Shown one piece after another: positions 55,977 through 64,000 of a stretch of DNA of 64,000 bases. The position numbers and the translations under genes were made by a program. This stretch comes from Isoetes taiwanensis. Taxonomy: Eukaryota > Streptophyta > Lycopodiopsida > Isoetales > Isoetaceae. Location of the stretch: contig JAJEKV010000006.1 in assembly GCA_021234155.1 (NCBI GenBank), positions 23,873,568 to 23,937,567 of the forward strand. Reading direction: 5' to 3'. Position 1 is the first letter of the stretch; each line of letters opens with the position of its first letter. The notes beneath the pieces were generated by a model that saw only the letters and a list, made by a program, of their open reading frames with translations, was not told where the DNA came from and did no database searches.

Positions 55977-56645
55977 GGCCCTTGGGTCGTTACCGAGTCT
56001 ATGGCTAACGTTCTCATGATTGGCTGCAGGTACGTGGTGATTCTTCTCTTAATGTATCATCTTTGCTGTTATGGTGTTTTACTGGTCGAAACGAATGTAC
56101 TGGTCTATATATACTACATTGTGTAGTTGCGGATTTAGCAGCAACTGAAAATTCATAGTTTGGGCAAAGTTGTGAACAGCCCCATGACAAAAATATTAGG
56201 TTGACGGGTAAGACTAATTTTACTCTGTGTTAAACATTGAACATGTTGAAATAACAGCCAAATGTGGAGCATTTTTTAAGTAAAGCTCACACATAATACA
56301 GGTATGTTTACCCCCAGTTCTGCAGTGCATTTTAGGATGCTTTAATGGCAAATACGTTAAACCTTATTTTATAAGGATATTGTGCACTATGGTATGACTG
56401 TTCTAATGATTTGAGCATCCCAGAAAAAAAGTTTTGTTTCCAAAAAAAATGATGACTGAATCGGTAGATTCAAAAAAAAGGGTGTCAATAGTCTCTAAAC
56501 CTGTTATCCATAGATTGGTGTACCAGACTCGGATCTATCTAGATCTTTGGATGGAATGATAAAACTATGGAGGGATTGACCAAAGTAGTATGATGTGCTA
56601 GTAGGATTGTTGTCCAGACTAGTTATGTCCGGGTTTTTTTTAGAC

Positions 56646-57490
56646 ACTTCATTTCTCTAGTTTAACTGGAGTTGCATCATATCTATTGGCAATAACAGGA
56701 ATGAACTATTGAATGGTATGTTATACTCACAAAATGGTATAACTCTTTAGGATGAGGAGGAGGCACAAGCGGACAATATTGAGTTTGTACCTCCGGTATG
56801 GAATAGAGACCTTGGACCGATTGGCTATGCTACAAGCAAGATTACATGTCCAAGCTATGCCATACAGACGGTATTATGTTGCATCAAAAACCACCAGGTA
56901 CACATACAGCTACTCGAAAAGGAAGCGGCCAGGAAGCCCGAGGAATTATCTGCTATTTCACATTTAGGTTTTAATTAATGGCTGGAGTTAGTTCCCAGGC
57001 TTAATAAGCTTGGTGAGGATTGGGACGAGATCAGCAAGCTCATTGAGGATATATATAATAGCCTGCCTACTAAAGTATATCATTGCAAAAAATCAATTCT
57101 TCAAAGGGGTGCTAGCTTTAGAAAAAGCCAATAAGATTAAAAAATCCAAAATTTTAGTGATGTGATTATTCAAAAAAAAATTAACTTATACCGATCGATG
57201 ATGGCGAAGATGACCCCTTTGGGGAATCGGCTCTGTCCGAAAACGGATAAAATTGACATCGGTAAAAAGGAGCCGGCGGGGTAATGGGGAGGATGATAAG
57301 GACTTCACTTCACTTTACACAATTGTCACCTTTTTCCCATTATTTCGAAAGACTTGTTGAAAGCCACGCCATATTCTCAGAATCAAGGGATCCGGAGAAC
57401 AAAAACTTTGGAGCCTTAGCCCCCATTAGCCGGGCCTCATGGATCATGCTTGGGGGATTACACCAACAAGAAAAATGGCTAAAATAGCAG
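56646..57490 (+). other. Interval between the repeated part and the ORF of unit 1
   Basis: No coding domain is recognised. A 71-codon frame at 56752-56967 has a basic YRRYYVASKTTRYTYSYSKR stretch. The interval has no counterpart in unit 2 because the LINE cuts it. Confidence 0.4.
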
Positions 57491-57499
57491 CGAAAAAAG

Positions 57500-58279
57500 A
57501 TGGAAAAAATAGTGTACAAGGAAAAGTTTAAACTGAGAATTGATCATCGGTTCTTTGATAAGAAATGTAACAAGGATATGTCCATATATGTAAGGCAGAA
57601 AGGACATATGGCATATTCCACAATTACAAGGGATCCTTTCTATATCAAAAGAGTGTGGCGAAGCATGTGCCCATATTTCAAGTGTGTATGTGAACCCAGG
57701 GTGAAGGGTAATGCTTGTAAGGACAACATGACTTGGATTGACCATGCTATCTGGTACATGTTTAATAACCTAGACCATATTTTCCCTGATATGTCAGTTG
57801 TTGCGCAAATGGTCTCAATGAGGAAGTTCATGAAGACTACTCTAAGGGACAGCATAATTGCATACATTTCGTATTTGGAAGTAAGAAACACGCTTATTAG
57901 CATGACAATGATGCTGGCCACAGACCCATGGGCAGACCTAAAAATTGGATTCCCTATGTGTAAAATGGCAACTATATGCGAGAAAAGCATAAAACCAAAA
58001 TCATTCATGAAAGATATGGAGGCTGGTTCCAGTAATGTAGCGGAAAGAAAGTTCAAACAGTTTAAACCCAGAACACCGTCGTATGGATCAGTTGCAGGAT
58101 ATGCTCCACTTCGTATCACGGTGTTACCTGGACAAAGTGGCTCTAGTATGGCCGATAACTCCAACATTGAGCAGATTGGTACTCCAAGTGCCATTGGTGG
58201 CTCAGTCTCAAAGCAAAGACAAGAGTCAAATGTCAGAGATGGGGATGGTGTCATCCAACAGCTTAAATATGACAAATAG
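57500..58279 (+). CDS. Element ORF, N-terminal part, function unknown
   Basis: The frame of 259 codons starts MEKIVYKEKFKLRIDHRFFD and contains a cysteine-rich patch (CPYFKCVCEPRVKGNAC), a WIDHAIWYMFNNLDHIF helix and an acidic/Ser-rich tail (GQSGSSMADNSNIEQIG), ending at TAG 58277-58279. I recognise no domain; the Cys patch could bind zinc. GTATTGG follows the stop and a possible acceptor TATATACAG lies at about 58589, so an intron joining it to the next frame is possible only if the stop is bypassed. It is upstream of the RT on the same strand and is probably the element's first or fused protein. Confidence 0.45.
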   Translation: MEKIVYKEKFKLRIDHRFFDKKCNKDMSIYVRQKGHMAYSTITRDPFYIKRVWRSMCPYFKCVCEPRVKGNACKDNMTWIDHAIWYMFNNLDHIFPDMSVVAQMVSMRKFMKTTLRDSIIAYISYLEVRNTLISMTMMLATDPWADLKIGFPMCKMATICEKSIKPKSFMKDMEAGSSNVAERKFKQFKPRTPSYGSVAGYAPLRITVLPGQSGSSMADNSNIEQIGTPSAIGGSVSKQRQESNVRDGDGVIQQLKYDK

Positions 58280-58459
58280 GTATTGGTACTGTCAATTAGA
58301 ATAACTTTTTTCCCCTGTACAATTTTGTTACTCTTTGATGACATTTTGTATAATGACTTGGGTCGTTGTATGACTCAGACAATAGTATATTTTGAATAGT
58401 CTTTCTAAGTTACGAAAGTACCTATTGACAAATGAAGCTGACATGCCAGTGTCCATGTC

Positions 58460-59372
58460 ATGCTATTACATACTACTACTCTAGTTTTGAAATCAAAAAA
58501 GGAGTATAGACCTATACAAGTTGACCATGACACCAATCAGATATTACGATATTTATATCTAAATAATGTAATGTTTGTTTATATACAGATCGCTAGGGTA
58601 ATTACCAAGGATTGCCAAGGTAGATTTCATTTGCTGGAGAATAAAGAAAAAAGCAAACGAAAAGTAGTACATTGCTTCTTTCTGTCCAAAATAATGGACA
58701 AAATATGCATTCCAAAAATAATACACAGGCATATGACTAAATGCCTGGGGGAAATAGGTGAGCAGATTATGAATCTGACCATGTTCTCATGGAGATACAC
58801 TGAAAGCTTGAAAGAAATATGCTACAAACCATATTATATTTTTGCACAAGATTCGGAGGCAATATGCCCATGCAGTAACCCAAGTCTAAAAGAGTTTATA
58901 GATCCCAAGATTGGGCACATCAGAACTACGGATCTCAAAATTGTTAAATGCAAAAGTCTTAGAAACCTTTTTAGTAAAGGACTTGGGCATATACCAGACA
59001 AACCATTAATATGGAGAGACCTAAAAGCGAACTCGAAAAGGTATGCGATTCTATCTTTGAGTGGCACAAATACCAGTTCTGGATATAAGTGAAAGTGACA
59101 AGATTGAAGTGATTAATGGGATACTTGAGCAAGGCCGGGCTCAAATAAAAGAGGCATGTGATACAAGTATGGCTATAAGATTTCCATTAAATGACCCCGT
59201 TGTCATAAAGAATATCGAATGGCTGATGAAGAACCTCTACATATCCGGGGTTGATAAGGCATCCAATAACCCATCCTTTATATGCCCACGCCACATAAAA
59301 GACATGGCCTTTAAAAAGGCTTGGCGGTGGGGGATTTTATGCCTTTGGGTAGTGAAAAGGAAAACCTATTGA
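58460..59372 (+). pseudogene. Element ORF, region before the RT core
   Basis: Frame 58460-59092 (210 codons) contains YKPYYIFAQDSEAICPCSNP, then FIDPKIGHIRTTDLKIVKCK and LRNLFSKGLGHIPDKPLIW. C-x-C, then GH-x-x-T-x-D-L-x-I, then LR-L-x-x-G is a layout I associate with the N-terminal part of Penelope-type and related RT proteins. A frameshift near 59030 moves to the frame EWHKYQFLDISESDKIEVIN, which continues to DKASNNPSFICPRHIKDMAF at about 59310. Stops and shifts make the present copy inactive unless spliced. Confidence 0.5.
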
Positions 59373-60655
59373 AGGACCTCAATAAGGTAATAGAAGAGTA
59401 TATCAAAGGCATTTCTAAGAGCCCTAAATTACCATATCTTTTAGGCTTATTTAAAGCCCACAAATCTAGTATAGATGGATAACTAACGCCCATGTATAAT
59501 TTAATGTACGTAATTGGCGTGAGATCATCACAAGAGTACTTAATGAAATACTGAACTTATGGCCTGAAATATCAAAAGATATATGTGCTAATATCAGCAC
59601 TTTTGTGGGTAGTAAATTAAATGTCAACTGGATTGTTAATTCAATATATGATGTGACAATCAATTTACCCACAAAGGTTGAGGAGGTGTTTGTAGCAGAC
59701 ATCACCAAATGTTATGAGAGCATACCCTTGCTTGGGGACCATGGTATTTGCGCATGCGATGAAATGGTAATCAATGCTTTTTTCGAACTATATGAAGAAC
59801 AAAAATAAGAATTATGAGCTATGGGTAAAACATTCCAGCGGGGGTAAGGTGACAACTAAATGGTTTAAAACAGCCCCAAAGGGAAAATGCTGGTCCATGA
59901 TGAGCAGGAAAAGGTTTACTATGATAAATAACTGGCTGCTAGCAAATTGCTATGTCCAAATGGGGAAAGGAATCTGGCAACAAATCAGGGGTATACCAAT
60001 GGGATTTGCATGCAGTCCTAATTGGTGCAATATATACCTTGCATGGTTTGAATTGGAATTTATCAGAAACTTAGCAAGGCAAGGAAGATTTGACGAGATT
60101 AAGAAATTTAAACATGTGTTCCGTTATATGGACGATCTCCTCGCCATCAATTGTCCTAACATTAAGAGATTCCTTAGTAAGGATGGACTGGAGAACGGGC
60201 AACAAGTACAAATATATGACCTTAACATATTGGACATTAAGGAAGAAACAGGATACACGGAATTTGCTCCAGGAATACAATTTGGTAACCAAGCAAACTT
60301 CCTTAATATGACAATACATGTTTATGACAGAGCATTAGGCTTATTTCAAACAGTAAAATATGATAAAAGGATGGCACTACCTTTTGACTCTATTAGATTT
60401 GTACATGCACACAGCTGCAGGCCATACTTCCAGGCTAGGAATGTGGTCATATCACAGATTATGCCATGTCTATATGTAAACACTAACCCAAGTAAAGCTG
60501 CAAAGGATATTATGGACCTAATTCAACAGTTTGTGTCCAATGGATTTGATGAAGGAGGGATGAAGAGAAGAATTATCAAATATATCAAAGCCAGTGATTT
60601 CCCTGGGATTAAATTTGACGTCAATGCCTTAATGCAAATGATCAAGGAATACTAG
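59340..60655 (+). pseudogene. Penelope-like reverse transcriptase core
   Basis: From about 59330 broken frames give KLPYLLGLFKAHKSS (comparable with the P-KIHK strand), then ISTFVGSKLNVNWIVNSIYD and motif A VFVADITKCYESIPL (catalytic Asp). After an overlap shift at 59774-59808 the 293-codon frame 59774-60655 holds IRGIPMGFACSPNWCNIYLA (motif B region) and FRYMDDLLAINCPN (motif C, catalytic DD), then GIQFGNQANFLNMTIHVYDR and thumb-like helices, ending at TAG 60653-60655. IPMG-x-x-CSP...NIYL and the YMDD box separate it from LINE, copia and gypsy RTs. Assignment to a Penelope clade is by pattern and not confirmed. Confidence 0.65.
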
Positions 60656-60737
60656 AAGGTACGCCTAAAATGTTATTTAATATTTGAAAAGGATTTCGTG
60701 TTATAATAATACATGAAGCAGTATGAAGCAAACTATA

Positions 60738-60858
60738 GGGTTGTAAAAGACCCCTACTGTAACAAGTAGGGGTCTGCTCACCCTATCAGTTACAGTGTAA
60801 AATGATCTCATTCTATTTGAGTAAAAACAGGGGTCCTTTATAACCTTACGGCAGGAGG
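60738..60858. other. Nested hairpins at the end of the RT unit
   Basis: The inner stem AGACCCCTAC / GTAGGGGTCT (60748-60757 and 60766-60775, loop TGTAACAA) is perfect. An outer pair, GGTTGTAAAAGACCCCT (60739-60755) with AGGGGTCCTTTATAACC (from about 60829), matches at all but about two positions. It lies directly before the T-run that starts the next unit. Confidence 0.8.
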
Positions 60859-60870
60859 TAGGGTTTTTTT

Positions 60871-63533
60871 GTGATCTGAATAGACATTTTCTTTAAACTT
60901 GACGTGGCCAATAAATGGTAAAAGAACCACCCGTAGATGATTCTAAATATGCGTACCAGAAGTGACTGGTAATACATCTAAAAATATGGCCCAGTCTGCA
61001 CCATGCAAAAAAATAATAGGCACAAGCTTAATTATGTCTTATCGCTAGGCTTTAATGGTGATTAGGGGTGAAAGAGCCCCCCTAAGTGACGAGAAATGAA
61101 TTTACTAGGACTGGATTAGACTGCCGATGAAATTTATGACCAAGTTTAAGATTCTCGACCTAAACAATTATGGCGATCCTCGAAGTTGATAAAGGACTTG
61201 GCGGTCACATATGACCAAAAATATCTGCTAAGATTGTATGGTAACCAAATCATGGGTTTTAATTCGGATGGTCGGACCGGATAGCCATAGCTCGAGGATG
61301 AGTTTACACCAGACGTAGAGACGGAGAGGGAGCTTCTTTGGTGCAAAAATTCTGAAAAACTTGAGCAACTAAGTATGAATAGGAGAGGAGGCGGTCGGAG
61401 CTTTGACTCCAAAAGAAGTTTTGATGATAGCAGAGGTGGATACAATGCTAAAAGAGGCGGAGGTTTTAACCGAAACCCAGGTGGTTACTTCAGAACAAAG
61501 AATAATGAGCAATATGTTCCCGACACAACAAAAAATGAGGATGATATTGATTCGAAAACCAAGATCTCTGAGGTAAAAACGAAGATCTACTGGTAAAATG
61601 AATTACCAAGAAAATGCATAAAGGAGCAGTCTACAAGCTGGACGGATTTGCTATCATATATTTGTATTAATCTATACATTGATTATTTTACTTTCATACA
61701 TCTGAATTATTTTGACTACACATTTTTAGTAGATAGTTTAATATCAAGAGCAAAGGGTACATTAGGTGAAGGGCGAAGAGCCAAGAATCACCTAATGTAC
61801 CTTTTGTTTTTGGGTCGCTAATGAAGTCTATCGCTAACGTTCTCATGATTGGCTGCAGGTACATGGTGATTCTTCTCTTAATGTATCATCTTTGCTGTTA
61901 TGGTGTTTTACTGGTCGAAACGGATGTACTGGTCTATATATACTACATTGTGTAGTTGCGGATTTAGCAGTAACTGAAAATTCATAGTTTGGGCAAAGTT
62001 GTGAACAGCCCCATGACAAAAATATTAGGTTGACGGGTAAGACTAATGTCATCGATCCGAGCCCTCGGATCGACATTCTAGAAGGAGCGAGCATGCATGT
62101 CTTGCATGCATGCATGCCTTCTCTGGGAGATCGCTATATTAGGCGGGTTCTTCATCAACGTCTCATCGGCGCTTCCTCTTCTCTCTCAGCAGTACCCTAT
62201 TCTCTATTCTTTGAAACCATGCAGGGGAGGGGCTTCTCCTTGCTTGGATTGACCAGTTTGGCGTTTCTTTCATGCTGTGGCATGTCTTTTCTCGGCCTTG
62301 CCTCTTCTTCAGCCATAATCTTTTGACCTTCGTTCTCGATCCCGTTTTGATATGGAAGTTCTCTTCTATTCGGGAGGTTTTTGTCGTTTTCATGCGAGCT
62401 TCTTCTAGAATGTCATCGATCCGAGCCCTCGGATCGACATTCTAGAAGGAGCGAGCATGCATGTCTTGCATGCATGCATGCCTTCTCTGGGAGATCGCTA
62501 TATTAGGCGGGTTCTTCATCAACGTCTCATCGGCGCTTCCTCTTCTCTCTCAGCAGTACCCTATTCTCTATTCTTTGAAACCCACCCTCCCCCCCCTTAA
62601 TTGTTTAATGTATTTGTCGCCCGCACGCTGCGACCAGCCCCTCTATTTGAAGAGGTTTTATTTTGTTGTCGCGTGGCACGCTGCGGATCAGCCCCTCCAC
62701 TTTGGGAGGTTTGTTTTGTCACATTTGTTTTCGTGTTGGAGTTGTGCAGGTACAGGTTGGCAAGCGGCAGCGGCTTCGACTTCTCCATTCGTGGGTTTTT
62801 TGGGAGCGAATTTTCAGCCTTACGTTTGTCCAAGCCCCTTGCCGAAGGCTTATCACTAGGGTTTTTCCTCGAAAACCCGAAAGGGGTTTTTAATCCCTAA
62901 TAAGCTTTCGGCGGTACACAAACAAACATCTATTAGCATTGTATTTCATGGGGTCCAAGTTGTATAATTGGACGTTCCCTTTATTTTTCGCGGGTAGTTC
63001 AGATGTGCGCCGGCTACCCACTATCCACCATTGTAGAAAATCTGGCTTTGAGATGAATGAGAAGCCTATCTATTCGGGAGGTTTTTGTCGTTTTCATGCG
63101 AGCTTCTTCTAGAATTTTACTCTGTGTTAAACATTGAACATGTTGAAATAACAACCAAATGTGGAGCATTTTTTAAGTAAAGCTCACACATAATACAGGT
63201 ATGTTTACCCCCAGTTTCTGCAGTTGCATTTTTAGGATGCTTTAATGGCAAATACGTTAAACCTTATTTTATAAGGATATTGTGCACTATGGTATGACTG
63301 TTCTAATGATTTGAGCATCCCAGAAAAAAAGTTTTGTTTCCAAAAAAAATGATGACTGAATCGGTAGATTCAAAAAAAAGGGTGTCAATAGTCTCTAAAC
63401 CTGTTATCCATAGATTGGTGTACCAGACTCGGATCTATCTAGATCTTTGGATGGAATGATAAAACTATGGAGGGATTGACCAAAGTAGTATGATGTGCTA
63501 GTAGGATTGTTGTCCAGACTAGATATGTCCGAG
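60871..63533 (+). mobile_element. Second tandem unit, 5' part, interrupted
   Basis: Closely similar to 55041-56641, with scattered substitutions and small indels, most of them in 61150-61290 and 61490-61570. It is interrupted by an insertion at 62048-63115 that is absent from unit 1 and ends where a LINE fragment begins at about 63534. Confidence 0.85.
62048..63115 (+). mobile_element. Two head-to-tail copies of a small insertion with palindromic start
   Basis: Unit 1 lacks this segment, so the borders are exact: AAT at 62045-62047 is repeated at 62410-62412 and 63113-63115. Copy 1 is 62048-62409 and copy 2 is 62413-63112. They share the first ~170 bp, starting GTCATCGATCCGAG-CC-CTCGGATCGAC (a hairpin), and the last ~46 bp ending CTTCTTCTAG, but their middles differ. 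No ORF with a recognisable domain. The class is unknown. Confidence 0.8.
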
Positions 63534-64000
63534 TTTTTTTTTGAAGGACGAAAGCCAAAAAGTTTATTAATCAGAGAAAAGGTACAAAATTAACATGTCT
63601 CATCTAACTGTGTAAGCACACAGAGATGCCACGGGAGCACGAGCCTGGAGCACAACGTACTTACTCCAGAATAGGAGACTAATGATAAGAATCAATTCGA
63701 AGATACTGAATCCAGATGCGTTCTACCAGTTCTGAGTCAAGGGAAGAACTTGTAGGTCGCCAATATCTTTTAAGGGCCACCGTAATAACACCGTATGCGC
63801 ATGAATAAATGCCCCGAAGATGTGGTGTCTGCGGCGACTCCCCATATCGCCCATAGGGAGCCAACCGGAACCAAGATGAAATGCCCTTTGTTTAGCTAGA
63901 GGCCATGCGTTGGGATAGGGCGCCAAAAGGATGCATCGGCAAATTCAATGTACCGTTAAACAAACCTTGTAGCCGGACCACTGGGTGAACCTCAGGACAA
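63534..64000 (-). mobile_element. LINE 3' fragment, second copy, runs off the window
   Basis: About 85-90% similar by eye to 51418-51890, same orientation, with the oligo-A end at 63534. A minus-strand frame (63679-63864) repeats ERIWIQYLRIDSYH at its end. It inserted at or beside the natural T-run of tandem unit 2 (GTCCGAGTTTTTTT; unit 1 has GTCCGGGTTTTTTT at 56629). Confidence 0.8.

Larger units (their letters stand above)
55041..60870 (+). mobile_element. Penelope-like reverse-transcriptase element, full unit of a head-to-tail tandem
   Basis: The unit starts after a T-run with GTGATCTGAATAGACATT and ends at the T-run of 60864-60870, where GTGATCTGAATAGACATT begins again. It holds a short Gly/Arg-rich ORF at 55423, non-coding sequence with a strong stem-loop, then a long degenerate ORF set ending in reverse transcriptase (57500-60655) and a nested hairpin at the end. 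Direct terminal repetition produced by tandem units is typical of Penelope-like elements; the RT sequence style also fits. No GIY-YIG endonuclease is recognised. Confidence 0.6.

Noticed and set aside
55041-56641. Hammerhead ribozyme in the repeated part of the tandem element
   Set aside because: A CCGATGA...GAAG stretch near 55296-55316 and 61122-61142 lacks the conserved core (U4 changed) and a proper stem II.
62048-63112. Helitron, because the insert ends in CTAG with a hairpin
   Set aside because: The hairpin is at the start rather than just before the 3' end, the insert does not begin with TC, and it is bordered by an AAT repeat rather than a plain A|T junction.

Overview
The window is nuclear DNA of a land plant, AT-rich and built mostly of transposable elements. 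The evidence is plant-type Copia retrotransposons primed by initiator tRNA-Met, Ty3/gypsy and LINE debris, DNA transposons with clean target-site duplications (TSDs), GT-AG introns of 50-80 bp, and one plant cell-wall gene, a GH5 endo-beta-mannanase. The mix of decayed DUF7869-like transposon proteins and a Penelope-type reverse transcriptase suggests a spore-bearing plant such as a fern rather than a flowering plant. That last point is inference.

Layout. 0-2.1 kb: a hypothetical minus-strand gene, then an array of 18-bp palindromes interrupted by a long trinucleotide microsatellite. 4.9-8.6 kb: a decayed transposon-type gene (DUF8039-like, then DUF7869-like modules). 9.0-12.4 kb: a wrecked Ty3/gypsy element whose domains lie in an abnormal order. 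12.97-17.70 kb: Copia element 1, with unequal LTR remnants. 19.8-21.1 kb: a frameshifted mannanase on the minus strand, the only clearly recognisable host enzyme. 24.785-30.282 kb: Copia element 2, structurally complete (624-bp LTRs, TSD TTCTG), inserted in the middle of a coding exon of a transposase-like gene that resumes at 30.288 kb.

32.3-41.1 kb: a minus-strand block of unfamiliar, partly intron-containing genes with three clusters of a second palindrome family. It includes a divergent histone H3-like fold (32.67-33.1 kb) and a possible BAH-like domain (40.5-41.1 kb). A non-autonomous CACTA element (33.474-36.997 kb, TSD CCA) splits the block. 41.5-45 kb: exons of an unknown plus-strand gene, split by a hAT-like element (42.005-44.561 kb, 8-bp TSD). 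45-55 kb: mostly non-coding, with LINE ends and a dispersed repeat shared with 18.7 kb.

55.04-63.53 kb: a Penelope-like reverse-transcriptase element in head-to-tail arrangement. One unit of about 5.8 kb is followed by the start of a second, which carries its own twin nested insertion and is cut by a LINE fragment that runs off the window.

Almost no intact host gene is visible. The genes do not form a pathway. The value of the window is its nesting history and three unexplained items: the H3-like block, the two palindrome families, and the tandem reverse-transcriptase unit.
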